Origin: Bacteroidales bacterium
Lineage (GTDB): Bacteria; Bacteroidota; Bacteroidia; Bacteroidales; Muribaculaceae
Length of the DNA: 64,000 nucleotides
Assembly (NCBI GenBank): GCA_019415705.1
Contig: DXYS01000006.1
Location: forward strand, 1-64,000
Direction: 5' to 3'
Shown: piece after piece, positions 44,673-54,770 of the stretch
Layout: each line of letters opens with the position of its first letter
Position numbering within the stretch: the stretch's first letter is position 1
The notes under the pieces: model-generated
Database searches by the model: none
What the model saw: only the letters and a program-made list of their open reading frames with translations
Told to the model about the DNA's origin: nothing
Program-made: the position numbers and the translations under genes

Positions 44673-47600
44673 TTACATTGACTCGGAGGCGTCATTCTTA
44701 CGTTTGGCATGGGCACGGTACTCCGACGGAGTCATGCCGGTCTCTTTCTTAAAACACTTGGTAAAATACTTCGGATCAGAGAAACCGACATTGAAGGCAA
44801 TCTGCGAAAAATTGAGTTTACTGCCCGCAATGAGGTCGGCGGCACGCTGCATGCGTATGTGTCGCAGGAAATCGCTCGGCGACATGCCTACGAGTGACTT
44901 AACCTTACCGTAGAAGACAGTGCGTCCGAGATTGACCGCCTCGGCAAGTTCCTCAATCTTGAGATTCTCATCATCTATGCGCGCCTCAAGAAATTTGAGC
45001 AACCTACTCATCATCTCCTGATCGGCGTCGGCTATCACGGGCGTGTCAAGACGCCATTTAGATACATCCTGCTCGGGAGCCTGAGCCGGCAGATTCTCTT
45101 CAGTCAGACCGACCGGGGACTCATCAGGCTGACCTGTCGGACTCGTCTCCTCGGATGCCTCAGGCTGCTGAGGACGTTTCTGAATCATCTCCAAGTAAGT
45201 ATGCTGCAGCATGCGCCGTTGTAAGATTATATTGGCTATGCGTTGCTTGAGATAGCTCGGCGAGAACGGCTTGGTGATATAATCGTCGATGCCCTCGCGC
45301 AGACCCTGCACTCGGTCGCTGACCGACGCCTTGGCCGAGAGGACGATAATCGGGATATGGCTCAACGACTTATTCTGCTTGATATTATGCACCATTGTCA
45401 GGCCGTCCATCTCGGGCATCATGACATCAGTAATAATAAAGTCAGGCTGAATATCCTCGGCCATTTTGAGGCCCTGCTTGCCGTTCTCGGCCACATAGAC
45501 CGTGTAATTCGGAGCAAGAATATCACGCAGGAAATTGCGCAAATCGTCATTGTCCTCTACAATGAGCAGTCTGACATTCTTGGCCCCGGGGACGGTCTGC
45601 AAATCAGGCTCAATGATATGGTCCTGAGGATATTTGCGTATGTCGTTTATACCGACGGTCTCGATGCGGTTCTCGTCTGAGATATATACACCGTTATCCT
45701 GACTCCAGCGGAGCATCTTGTTGACAAGCTCGAGCATATTGTCAGAATTTCTGACAACTTTTTCGAGATGCTTACGGCTCTCTGGCTTAAGCTCGGGCTC
45801 CTTGAGGACCTCGCGAACGGGAGCCGAGATAAGAGTCAGAGGGGTGCGCAGCTTGTGGCTGACATCAGCGAAAAAGCGTGTCTTCATGCGGTCTAACTCA
45901 CTATGCAACGCATTTTTGCGTCGCAGCATATAAATATGGAGCACACCGTAGACAAGGAGCAGACCGAACAATATATACAGAATCTTGGCAATCGAAGTTT
46001 CCCAGAATGTCGGCTTGGCATATATTTCGAGCACCGTGACATTGTCACACCACACTCCGTCGGCATTGGTACTCTTTACCTCGAGATAGTGACGACCCGG
46101 ACTCATATGCGACAAATAGGCTGTGTTGGAGTTCCCTATATATGTCCACTCGCCGTTGTCACGAAGACGATAGGCATACTGCACTGATGCGTCAGCCGAG
46201 TAATCGACGGCGGCAAACTGCACAGCCACGTTGCGGCGGTCTGAAGGCAAATCTATGCGGTCATGATGAAGGAGTGACAGTCCGTCAGACTCGCCCTGAT
46301 ATGTAAGTTTGGTGAAAACGATGTTAGGGCTGAAATCACTGCGGATTATCTCGGACGGAAGGACGGAAATCATGCCGCCCACAGCCCCGAGCCAGATGCG
46401 TCCGTCGGCCGGAGCGACAGCCGGAAGCGCCTCGGTAAACTCTAAATATTCACCTAATTCGTTAGGCCCGAGAGATATAATCTCGTCGGTTTCAGGCGAA
46501 TAGACTGACATACTGCCGTCGCGGACAATATAAATATTACCCGCTTTGTCATCAATCATCGACAGCACGTTGCCGTCACGGAAAACTGAACGCTTGCCCG
46601 CACCGCCGGGGCCTAACTTGCTGTCTGACTCAAACGGCAGCTGGGGCTGCAACAGATCAGGTGTCTTTATGCGCTGCAGCTCGCCGCCCATGGTAGAGAC
46701 AAATATGTCGCCCGAGCGTGTGGCAAGTGCCTGCATGACATTGCTCGTGCGCAGAGATGTCTCGTCACCGGTGCGTCCGGTAGTCGGGAAGTAGGCTATC
46801 GACGATGGGTCGTTAAAACGGTTTGAGAATGTCAGCAGACCTGTTGTTGTCGACACTATCACGACACCTTTGCCGTCATGGGTGATACGGCGGATATTCT
46901 CAAAGCGGTCGAGAGGATATGTCGACAGACCGTTACGCTTGTTGAGGAACTTATATGTCCCGTCAGCCTGTCTGACTGCAAGATTCAGGCCTCCGCCATA
47001 GGTGCCAATCCAGATATTTCCCTTCTCGTCCTCGTCGACCGAGTAAACTGCGTCGCAGCTGATTGCCGACCGGTCTGACGCATCAGGCATATAGTGGTTT
47101 AGACGATCACCGCTGATGGTGAAGAGGCCGGCGCCCTTCGTTCCGACCCATATTGTGCCGCGCGAATCCTCAAACATGGAGTAAATCTTGTCGGCGAATT
47201 TGCGCGGCTCCGTGCTCTCGGCTATGCGGTCGCCGTTAGCCACTATATAATGCAGCAAACGTCCGTCAGAGTCAAACACCCCGATATAACCCGAGGCCGT
47301 ACCGGCCCATATGTTACCGTTCTCGAGCGCAAGCAGTGAGCGCGTCTCCTGATTTTTGACGAAGGGGACACGGCGCACATCGTGATACTTGAAATTTACG
47401 AGCACAAGGTCATGGAAGGAGCTGAGCCACAGATTATTGTTGGCATCTATAAAGAAACGCTCGATTTCGGGCACATCGGCAAAACCGAAATGTGGCGACT
47501 GCAACGCACACGAGACAATGCGGTGGTCGAGCTCGTCAAAATATGAGAATACACCTCCGCGAGGCACAAACCATATTGTCCCCGAATTATCCTCAAGCCA

Positions 47601-48662
47601 TATAGGTAAACGCGAGCCGGGAGTGCCTTTCGAATCGGGAAGCGACGCAAATCGCTCGACTTTCTTGCCGGAGGCATCTGTAAGCACGATGCCGTCGGCG
47701 CTCGTAAACGCCCATATACGCTTTTTAGAGTCTACAAATATGTCTGTGACATTTGCCGCTTGTGTCATAGGCTCACCCACCTCAATAAGCAGCGACGATG
47801 TCTTTTTCTTGTCGCGGACATAGATGCCGCGGTTGGTGCCGATGAGCAGAGTATTGTCATCAAGGGCCTGCAGGGTGTTGATGCGCGTGCGGTCGGCAGG
47901 ACTGTTGACCGGATTGAGTTCCTTGGCACCGGGACGCATTACATAGATGGCACCGTCACCTGTGGCAAGGAATGTGTCGTCACCGACCGACGCTATATGT
48001 TCGAAAGCCCCTTCGGCGGCAATTTTTGTACCATAGAGAGACACGCAGTTGTCATAAAACACCCATTCGCGGCCGGCGGCGTCAGTCTCGACCTTACGTA
48101 CGTAGCTGTTGGCCTTGTTGCTCACCGGAGCAGTGCCAAGACCATACACCTCCATGCTGTCGGCTACTGTGGGGGCGTTGTCATTGATTCGCACAGCTGT
48201 GCGCCGGCCGTGACCGACGACCCATGTATGGCCGTCGGGGGTCGAATATATGTTGCGGGCCTCGAAATCCGTCCCGAGACGCGTCTTGAGAGTAGAGTTA
48301 ATATTGATGAATTTTGACTCTGAAGTGTCAAATAGATATAACTGACGGTCATAAGTTATCAACCAGATATCGCCGTTCGAATTGGGCTTAATCATCAATA
48401 TGCGGTTAGTCGGCAGCCAGCCGTTCTCGGGGCTGGAGCGGAAGGTCTCGAAGTTGTAACCGTCATAGTAACAGAGGCCGTTCCATGTCGAAGCCCATAT
48501 CAGGCCGTCTTTGCTTTGGGCGATTGTCGACACATTATTGGCCGGGAGACCGTCACGGATATTGAAGGTACGCACACTGCAATAGGGCTGTGCCACGACA
48601 GACATAGCCGACATGATGGCCACGGCCACACTCACAATAAATTTAGTCATTCTCACGTTCAT
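44673..48662 (-). CDS. Hybrid two-component system regulator (HTCS) lacking the HATPase domain
   Basis: HTCS proteins sense oligosaccharides in the periplasm and activate PULs. The 1329 residues show a signal/anchor region, a periplasmic beta-propeller of Reg_prop repeats (GLIWASTWNGLCYYDG, GTIWVGTKGAGLF, GNIWIGTYGGGLNL), a Y_Y_Y domain, and a transmembrane helix at about 887-912. A HisKA-like segment has His936 in FFADVSHKLRTPLTL. A receiver domain follows with VEDND (Glu1036/Asp1037), phospho-acceptor Asp1079 in TDVMMPEMDG and a KPF lysine, then a Pro/Glu-rich linker and a C-terminal AraC-type HTH domain (about 1215-1320). Only about 40 residues separate the end of HisKA from the receiver, and no N, G1, F or G2 box is present, so the ATPase domain is absent. 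The residue after His936 is Lys rather than the usual Glu/Asp. The frame is intact. It is divergent from the second PUL, which it probably controls. Confidence 0.93.
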   Translation of the reverse strand: MNVRMTKFIVSVAVAIMSAMSVVAQPYCSVRTFNIRDGLPANNVSTIAQSKDGLIWASTWNGLCYYDGYNFETFRSSPENGWLPTNRILMIKPNSNGDIWLITYDRQLYLFDTSESKFININSTLKTRLGTDFEARNIYSTPDGHTWVVGHGRRTAVRINDNAPTVADSMEVYGLGTAPVSNKANSYVRKVETDAAGREWVFYDNCVSLYGTKIAAEGAFEHIASVGDDTFLATGDGAIYVMRPGAKELNPVNSPADRTRINTLQALDDNTLLIGTNRGIYVRDKKKTSSLLIEVGEPMTQAANVTDIFVDSKKRIWAFTSADGIVLTDASGKKVERFASLPDSKGTPGSRLPIWLEDNSGTIWFVPRGGVFSYFDELDHRIVSCALQSPHFGFADVPEIERFFIDANNNLWLSSFHDLVLVNFKYHDVRRVPFVKNQETRSLLALENGNIWAGTASGYIGVFDSDGRLLHYIVANGDRIAESTEPRKFADKIYSMFEDSRGTIWVGTKGAGLFTISGDRLNHYMPDASDRSAISCDAVYSVDEDEKGNIWIGTYGGGLNLAVRQADGTYKFLNKRNGLSTYPLDRFENIRRITHDGKGVVIVSTTTGLLTFSNRFNDPSSIAYFPTTGRTGDETSLRTSNVMQALATRSGDIFVSTMGGELQRIKTPDLLQPQLPFESDSKLGPGGAGKRSVFRDGNVLSMIDDKAGNIYIVRDGSMSVYSPETDEIISLGPNELGEYLEFTEALPAVAPADGRIWLGAVGGMISVLPSEIIRSDFSPNIVFTKLTYQGESDGLSLLHHDRIDLPSDRRNVAVQFAAVDYSADASVQYAYRLRDNGEWTYIGNSNTAYLSHMSPGRHYLEVKSTNADGVWCDNVTVLEIYAKPTFWETSIAKILYILFGLLLVYGVLHIYMLRRKNALHSELDRMKTRFFADVSHKLRTPLTLISAPVREVLKEPELKPESRKHLEKVVRNSDNMLELVNKMLRWSQDNGVYISDENRIETVGINDIRKYPQDHIIEPDLQTVPGAKNVRLLIVEDNDDLRNFLRDILAPNYTVYVAENGKQGLKMAEDIQPDFIITDVMMPEMDGLTMVHNIKQNKSLSHIPIIVLSAKASVSDRVQGLREGIDDYITKPFSPSYLKQRIANIILQRRMLQHTYLEMIQKRPQQPEASEETSPTGQPDESPVGLTEENLPAQAPEQDVSKWRLDTPVIADADQEMMSRLLKFLEARIDDENLKIEELAEAVNLGRTVFYGKVKSLVGMSPSDFLRHIRMQRAADLIAGSKLNFSQIAFNVGFSDPKYFTKCFKKETGMTPSEYRAHAKRKNDASESM

Positions 48663-48695
48663 TACGTGTTTTTGGGGTCATTAAGGTTATACATG

Positions 48696-48703
48696 CAAAG
48701 ATA
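48696..48703 (-). promoter_or_regulatory. -7 box (TATCTTTG) for the HTCS gene
   Basis: On the reverse strand TATCTTTG lies 33 bp upstream of the ATG. The 227-bp gap 48663-48889 is the divergent control region between the regulator and the PUL it faces. A GATATTTG sequence at about 48800-48808 is a weaker box for the forward operon. Confidence 0.5.
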
Positions 48704-48889
48704 TTGAAAATGTAAAACCTACAACCGAAAAGACGGTAAAAAAAATGCTTTTACCCATTTAACGCTAATTTTTCCACCTGTCGCGCGTATAGAATTTTTG
48801 ATATTTGCACTACGAAAAACATAACCGCGAGATTCAAAAGTTTATAATAAACCTACATACACTATCACAAATAACCTAAAAATAATATC

Positions 48890-49789
48890 ATGTTAAAAGG
48901 AGTTTCAAAAGTTCTTTTTGTGATGCTTTTAGCCATGACTTCATGCTCCGGGCACGACGATGCCATCGACGGCGGCGGTCTCAACAAACCCGAGACCGAA
49001 CAGCAGACCGTGACGATGACGATTTCGCGTGCGAGCGCATCGGAGTTTGTGGAAGCAGGCATCACGCAGCTATCAGTCTACACATATAAAGTAGACCGTA
49101 AAGTCACAACCCTCTTCGACGAGCAGACAGTCGATGTCAGCAGCAGCGAGTTTAACGGCGCTGTGCTTACACACAGTTTTCCCCTCGGCGAGATATTTCA
49201 GACAGTCATCGCGGCCAATGTAGGCTCTGTCACCGGCAAGGAGAGCCTGTCGACACTGACATTCCATTTTGACCCGCTCGGCGACAAGGAGGTATGGGCA
49301 AGCCCCGTCATCCGTTTCATGTCTGACAAATCGGTCAGCGAACTCAATTTCGAGTTAGACCGCATCATCGCACGCATCAAATTCGAGCCCGCAGAAACAC
49401 AGGCCGAACTCGGCGCGTTCGACAGTTTTGACAAAATCAAAGTCACATTCACCAACCTTGCGTCAAGCTACATGCCTCTGACTAAAGAAGTCGAGCTCTC
49501 TGACCTCACCGTCGAGACAGACGCGTCGGCCGGCTACCGCACACAGGTCTACACATTCGCCACCACAAGCACCCAGACCAATGGCGGTGTGAATATCGAG
49601 TACTTCAAAGCAGGTAACTCCGTCAACACATCAGCATCGCTCTTAGAGACCGGTATCACATATGCAGCCTCGGGCGACTACACTCTGCGCGTTCCTCTCA
49701 CATCACCCGATTTCGTGACTGTCCCGTGGACTACCGGCGCACGCTCAGCCTCGCAGGCTAAGTTTGAGGTCATCACGTCGACTCTTTAA
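48890..49789 (+). CDS. Fimbrillin-like (FimB/Mfa2-type) lipoprotein at the head of PUL 2
   Basis: The 299-residue protein has a lipoprotein signal with Cys19 (LLAMTSC) followed by SGHDD, so surface exposure is likely. The rest is all-beta, with short segments reminiscent of Bacteroidales fimbrillin-like proteins (ITQLSVYTYK, TVIAANVG, LDRIIARIKFEP, YTLRVPL). The match is by general pattern, not by a decisive motif. It is the first gene downstream of the HTCS intergenic region and is 18 bp from the ATG of the next lipoprotein gene, so it is part of the PUL rather than a stand-alone fimbrial operon. A role as a surface glycan-binding or adhesion component is inferred from position only. No enzyme motif is visible. 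Confidence 0.5.
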   Translation: MLKGVSKVLFVMLLAMTSCSGHDDAIDGGGLNKPETEQQTVTMTISRASASEFVEAGITQLSVYTYKVDRKVTTLFDEQTVDVSSSEFNGAVLTHSFPLGEIFQTVIAANVGSVTGKESLSTLTFHFDPLGDKEVWASPVIRFMSDKSVSELNFELDRIIARIKFEPAETQAELGAFDSFDKIKVTFTNLASSYMPLTKEVELSDLTVETDASAGYRTQVYTFATTSTQTNGGVNIEYFKAGNSVNTSASLLETGITYAASGDYTLRVPLTSPDFVTVPWTTGARSASQAKFEVITSTL

Positions 49790-49807
49790 CCTTTGAAAAG
49801 TATACTC

Positions 49808-51529
49808 ATGAATATCAACTTTAAATACGGCCTCATCGCGGCAGGTCTCGCAGTCAGCTTTGCCGCCTGTGACAAAGAAGAGGTCTATGACTCGCCTGTG
49901 ACCCGCGAGATCAACATGACTCTTGACGGTGAAAAGTGGGACATATACTACGGCACCGACGAGAACAATCACCCCTTATTTATATATAACGCCGACGGCA
50001 AGTATTTCGCCAACTACGGCACATCCTATCACATCACCCTGCCGGCAGGCGGTTACAAAATCATCTGCACCAATCAGGCTAAACTGATGACTCCGCCCAT
50101 CAGCCTCGGTGAGCAGATTATCGAACAGGACCCTGAGACCAAGCAGACATTCGGCATCTCTGACCCCGTCGATTATACTCCCGGCACCCCGATGGTGCTC
50201 CCGATGAAGACACGCACCGGCATGCTGCGTCTGCGCGCCACCGACTCAAAGGCCGACCGCACTTACAGCACCATCCGCGCCGTCTTCACGACTCCCGTGA
50301 CAGCTTACTCAGTCGGCGAGGCAAAACCAATCGTCGGTGAGCCTCTCGAGCTGACTCGCGACAAAGCTACAACCGGCGGCGGTGTCGGCTATACTGACGA
50401 CGCCATCCTGATCGAGACAGGCTCTGTCGACCGCAAGGTAGGCATCCGCATCGACTATCTCGACGACGACATGAACTTAGTGCGTTCAAAGAGCTTTGCA
50501 GATGATTTCGCCGTGCTCGCCAACGACACCGTCGAGGTATCGTTCGCGCTCAACAACGCCGACGAGCCTGTCATCATCAACTATAACATCGCTCTCGCAT
50601 CCGAAGGCTGGCAGCCCCAGACCGTCTACCCGTCGGTCAAGGTCGATGTGCCTGACGGATACACCTACGTAACACCCGACGACGACTTCAACGCTATCTT
50701 CACACAACTCAAAAACGACCCGAGCGTAGATCAGATTAAGATTTTCCTCAAAGCCAACGGCTCATACACACTGCCCGACGCATCTGTCAAGGGTCTCAAC
50801 AAAGGCGTGTCGCTCGTGGCTCAGAAGCCCGGCTACGGACAGCGTCAGGCTACACTCAGTGTCAAGAATATTTCTCTGGCAGGCAACCTCAAACCCATAC
50901 ATTTCGAGAATCTGTCAATCGCACAGGCCGGCCGTATGTTCAACATCGCCCGCACCGACGAGTTCACTCTCGACGCACTTGAGTTTGTCAACTGTCGCTT
51001 CGACAACTGGACAGGCCAGATCTGGAAACAGGCAACAAACACGACGCGTACACAACGCATTAACTCTGTCGTGATGGACGAGTGTGTTGTCGCCAACTAC
51101 TCTCCCGCCGGCCCGATGTTTGACGCCGCCACGACAGCCACATCGTCGATGCCCTCTTGGACATTCAGCAATACAGTCTTCCACGGCCGCAATTACAGCA
51201 CACGCACAGTCGTGCTCAACGGCCTCAACAAGATGACCGATGCACTCGACATCACTGTCGACGGCTGCACATTCCTCGACGCACGCGGCACAGCATTCAC
51301 CTACTTCAACATCGACGCCGCTGCCGCACAGTCATCGACGCTCACTGTCACCGGCAACCGTCTCGGTGGTGTGCAGGCTGCCGCAACATGGTTTAATCTC
51401 GGCAAGGTCGACAACGTAACCGCAAGTGGCAACACACGCTGCGCAGGCTACAACATCACATGGGGTGTGACCGAGCCCGCCGAAACAGACCAGACATTTG
51501 AAGAGCTCCTCAACTCACTCAATTTATAA
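49808..51529 (+). CDS. Lipoprotein with fimbrillin-like N-terminus and beta-helix (DUF4957-like) C-terminus
   Basis: The 573-residue protein starts at the ATG at 49808 rather than the TTG at 49793, which gives a clean lipoprotein signal (MNINFKYGLIAAGLAVSFAAC, Cys21, then DKEE). Residues about 30-260 form a beta-rich domain like those in fimbrillin-type lipoproteins (LPAGGYKIICTN, RTGMLRLRATD, DDFAVLANDTVEVSFALN). Residues about 275-573 have rungs of a parallel beta-helix (IHFENLSIAQAGRMFNI, LEFVNCRFDNW, VVMDECVVANY, ITVDGCTFLDARG, LTVTGNRLGG), as in DUF4957/DUF5123 proteins common in pectin and xylan PULs. No catalytic motif is visible. It precedes the SusC gene by 22 bp. A surface glycan-binding role is likely but unproven. 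Confidence 0.7.
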   Translation: MNINFKYGLIAAGLAVSFAACDKEEVYDSPVTREINMTLDGEKWDIYYGTDENNHPLFIYNADGKYFANYGTSYHITLPAGGYKIICTNQAKLMTPPISLGEQIIEQDPETKQTFGISDPVDYTPGTPMVLPMKTRTGMLRLRATDSKADRTYSTIRAVFTTPVTAYSVGEAKPIVGEPLELTRDKATTGGGVGYTDDAILIETGSVDRKVGIRIDYLDDDMNLVRSKSFADDFAVLANDTVEVSFALNNADEPVIINYNIALASEGWQPQTVYPSVKVDVPDGYTYVTPDDDFNAIFTQLKNDPSVDQIKIFLKANGSYTLPDASVKGLNKGVSLVAQKPGYGQRQATLSVKNISLAGNLKPIHFENLSIAQAGRMFNIARTDEFTLDALEFVNCRFDNWTGQIWKQATNTTRTQRINSVVMDECVVANYSPAGPMFDAATTATSSMPSWTFSNTVFHGRNYSTRTVVLNGLNKMTDALDITVDGCTFLDARGTAFTYFNIDAAAAQSSTLTVTGNRLGGVQAAATWFNLGKVDNVTASGNTRCAGYNITWGVTEPAETDQTFEELLNSLNL

Positions 51530-51551
51530 CCTTAGCTAATACCATCACAAT

Positions 51552-54500
51552 ATGAACAAAATATTATTGACGATATGTCTTGTTCTGGCAAGCGCGCTCG
51601 GCGCGCTTGCACAGACAAGCACCGTGACGGGCACTGTGACAGACGGCGAAGAGCCGCTCATCGGTGCGAGCGTCAAAGTCGAAGGCACCCAGATAGCAGC
51701 CGTCACCGACATCGACGGCAACTTCGAGCTCAAAGGCGTCAATGCCGCCAAAGCAGTCCTTTTGGTCAGCTACGTCGGCATGGACACCCAGAAATTCCCC
51801 CTCAAGGGCCAGACAACCGGCGTGGAGATTGTTCTCAAAGCCAACGTCGAGGCAATGGACGAACTTGTGGTCATCGGCTACGGCACGCAGAAACGCGGCA
51901 ACCTCACCGGCTCTATGGCCCGTGTCGAGGCCAAGGTCATCGAACGTGTCCCCGTGGCTAACGTCGGCGAAGCTATCGTCGGCCGTATGCCCGGTGTGCA
52001 GGTCACTACCGCCGACGGCTCGCCTGACGCCGAAATCACCGTCCGCGTACGTGGCGGCGGCTCTATCACACAGGACAACCAGCCGCTCGTGCTTATCGAC
52101 GGTTTCGAAGGCTCGATGAACGACGTGCCTCCCACCGATGTCGAGAGCATCGAAGTGCTCAAGGATGCCGCTTCGACAGCCATCTACGGTGCGCGCGGCG
52201 CCAACGGTGTTGTGCTCATCACGACCAAACGCCCCAACGAAGGCCGCGTACAGATCAGCGTCAACGCCTACATGCAGACAAAAGAGCTCTCCAACAAGCT
52301 CGACGTACTCGACCCCTATAACTTCATCCGCGCCAACTATCAGCGCATCCGTCCCAAAGGCGCAAGCGCCGGCAACGGTTTCGCCAACAACTTCGGCCAG
52401 CCTTACGAATGGTATATCTATCAGGGCTACGAAGGCTATGACTGGCAGGATATCATCTTCGGCAAAAACCCCATCTCGTCATCGGTCGACGCTAACATCA
52501 CCGGCGGCAACGAGACATTCAAGTTCAAGGTAAGCTTCATGCATCAGGACCAGCCGAGCGTTATGCCTGACAACGGTCTCGTGCAGAACAACCTCAACCT
52601 CAACCTCAATCTCAAACTCTTCCCCTTCCTGAGCGTCGAATACCGCAGCCGCTACTTAGACAAGACACTCAACGGCCGCGGCACCGAGGGTATCGACCTT
52701 CTCACCGCCCTGCAGGAGCGTCCGACAAACGGTCTTCAGGACTTCACATCAGTTCCTGACGACAACGATATCTTCGACGACGGCACATTCGAAGAGTACT
52801 ATCACTACGATCCTCTCGAGACAAACTCCCGCTACTACCGCAAACGCAACTCAAAACTCCTCAACATGGGCGGCGCCCTCACATGGAACATCATGAAAGG
52901 CATGACCCTGCGCAACGAGTTTGTATATGAGGACTACCGCGAGAACGACCGTCAGTTCAACGCCGCCAACTCCAACAGCGCGTCACGCACTTACGGCCCC
53001 AACCTCACCGAACAGGACAAAAACCGCACGAAATGGCAGATAAGCAACGTGCTTAACTACAACTTCGACATCGCCGAAGTCAACAACGTCCAGCTCATGC
53101 TCGGTCAGGAGATGAAAAGCGAGGACACACGCACCAAACGTGTCTACATCGGCTACTTCCCCGACAACATCGACGCTGAGAAGGCATTTGACAACTTTGC
53201 CCTCGGCACCGTTATCTCAAATACCTCGAGCCACCCCTCGCAAAACCGCATCTCATCGTTCTTCGGACGTATCAACTACAGCTATGACGACCGTTATCTC
53301 GCCACAGTCACACTGCGTACTGACGGCAGCTCTAAATTTGCCCGCGGCAACCGCTGGGGCTGGTTCCCCGCTGTCGCTCTCGCATGGCGTATGTCTAACG
53401 AGGCCTTCCTCCGCGACGTCACATGGCTGAGCAACCTCAAACTCCGTCTCTCTTACGGTGAGTCGGGTAACGACCGTATCGCATCAGACCTCTATCTCAA
53501 GCTCTACAAGCTCGGCGACATCAGCAAGGCACCGGGTTGGGGCGAGACCGGCAACTACTGGTATGAATTCCAGAATGCCTACCCCATCAACCCCGACGTA
53601 AAATGGGAGAAAACAATCACCCGCAACATCGGTCTTGACTTCTCGTTCCTCAACAGCCGCTTTGACGGTACACTCGACCTCTATTGGAATACTACAAAAG
53701 ACCTCCTTCTCGAGACCCAGATTCCCGGTGACACCGGTTTCACCAAGATGATGACCAACGTCGGCCAGACATCAAACAAAGGTGTCGAACTTAACCTCAA
53801 CGCCTATATCATCGAGCGTAAGGACTTCACTCTCGGAGCCAACTTCAACATCGGCTTCAATAAAGGCAAGATCGACAAGCTCTCGGGCGACGAGAAATCG
53901 TTCTATACATCGGCTCCCAAAGGCGTAGATGTCAACGAAGACATTTTCTGGTATAACGTCGGCGAGACGATGGGCAACATCTACGGCTATGTCAACGATG
54001 GTTTCTACCGTGTCGAGGACTTCAACTATGACGAAGTGGCCCGCACATATACTCTTAAAGACGGCATCGTCGACTGCTCGCTGCTCGCCGGCAACCTGCA
54101 GCCCGGCTCGCCCAAGTTCAAGAAACTGAGCAATGACCCCAATGACCCCAACCGTTATATCCTGACCGCCGACGACCGCGCTGTCATCGGCAACACAACC
54201 CCGAAAGTATCGGGCGGTTTCGGCATCAACGCCACATACAAAGGTTTCGACCTCAACGCCTTCTTTAACTTCATGTGCGGATTTGACGTAATCAACCTAA
54301 ACAAAATCCACATGGGCACAGTCCCCGGCAACTCGAGCGACTACCGCAACCTCTCGTCTGAGTTCGCCAACATGTTCTGGCGTTACGACGAAATGGGCAA
54401 CGATATGTGGCGCACACCCGAAATCTGGGCCGAATACAACAAGAACGCCACGATGTGGAATCCGTCTAACATGTCCAAGACATTCATCTCGACCTATGGC

Positions 54501-54749
54501 GTCGAAGACGGCTCGTTCCTGCGTCTCAACAACCTGACCGTCGGCTATTCGCTGCCGACAAAGGCTCTCAGATTCGTAGGCATGTCAAAATGCCGTTTCT
54601 ATGTCACCGGCTACAATCTCTTCACCGTCACCAAGTACAGCGGCTATGACCCCGAGGTCAATATCGCACAGGGCACATCGCCCAACATCGACTACAAGAT
54701 GTATCCCCGCAGCCGCACATACACATTTGGCGTACAACTCTCATTCTAA
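51552..54749 (+). CDS. SusC/RagA-family TonB-linked outer-membrane transporter (PUL 2)
   Basis: The 1065-residue protein has a signal peptide (MNKILLTICLVLASALGALA), a regulatory-like beta-sandwich (STVTGTVTDGEEPLIGASV, DIDGNFELKG), and the MDELVVIGYGTQKRGNLTG linker in two parts (MDELVVIGYG, TQKRGNLTG). A plug domain (IEVLKDAASTAIYGARGANG, VVLITTKRP) and a barrel ending in aromatic F (TFGVQLSF) complete it. It would import the oligosaccharide bound by the SusD partner encoded 21 bp downstream. It is a different subfamily from the SusC at 1834, whose linker and plug differ, so the two loci probably handle different ligands. No extra STN domain is present, so no anti-sigma signalling is expected, in line with control by an HTCS. 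Confidence 0.96.
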   Translation: MNKILLTICLVLASALGALAQTSTVTGTVTDGEEPLIGASVKVEGTQIAAVTDIDGNFELKGVNAAKAVLLVSYVGMDTQKFPLKGQTTGVEIVLKANVEAMDELVVIGYGTQKRGNLTGSMARVEAKVIERVPVANVGEAIVGRMPGVQVTTADGSPDAEITVRVRGGGSITQDNQPLVLIDGFEGSMNDVPPTDVESIEVLKDAASTAIYGARGANGVVLITTKRPNEGRVQISVNAYMQTKELSNKLDVLDPYNFIRANYQRIRPKGASAGNGFANNFGQPYEWYIYQGYEGYDWQDIIFGKNPISSSVDANITGGNETFKFKVSFMHQDQPSVMPDNGLVQNNLNLNLNLKLFPFLSVEYRSRYLDKTLNGRGTEGIDLLTALQERPTNGLQDFTSVPDDNDIFDDGTFEEYYHYDPLETNSRYYRKRNSKLLNMGGALTWNIMKGMTLRNEFVYEDYRENDRQFNAANSNSASRTYGPNLTEQDKNRTKWQISNVLNYNFDIAEVNNVQLMLGQEMKSEDTRTKRVYIGYFPDNIDAEKAFDNFALGTVISNTSSHPSQNRISSFFGRINYSYDDRYLATVTLRTDGSSKFARGNRWGWFPAVALAWRMSNEAFLRDVTWLSNLKLRLSYGESGNDRIASDLYLKLYKLGDISKAPGWGETGNYWYEFQNAYPINPDVKWEKTITRNIGLDFSFLNSRFDGTLDLYWNTTKDLLLETQIPGDTGFTKMMTNVGQTSNKGVELNLNAYIIERKDFTLGANFNIGFNKGKIDKLSGDEKSFYTSAPKGVDVNEDIFWYNVGETMGNIYGYVNDGFYRVEDFNYDEVARTYTLKDGIVDCSLLAGNLQPGSPKFKKLSNDPNDPNRYILTADDRAVIGNTTPKVSGGFGINATYKGFDLNAFFNFMCGFDVINLNKIHMGTVPGNSSDYRNLSSEFANMFWRYDEMGNDMWRTPEIWAEYNKNATMWNPSNMSKTFISTYGVEDGSFLRLNNLTVGYSLPTKALRFVGMSKCRFYVTGYNLFTVTKYSGYDPEVNIAQGTSPNIDYKMYPRSRTYTFGVQLSF

Positions 54750-54770
54750 CCTCAAATCATATCATATAAA

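Noticed and set aside
44490..44681. Plus-strand ORF of 63 codons after the GH3 terminator
   Set aside because: It lies over nested palindromes, overlaps the end of the HTCS gene, and its translation has no protein-like pattern.
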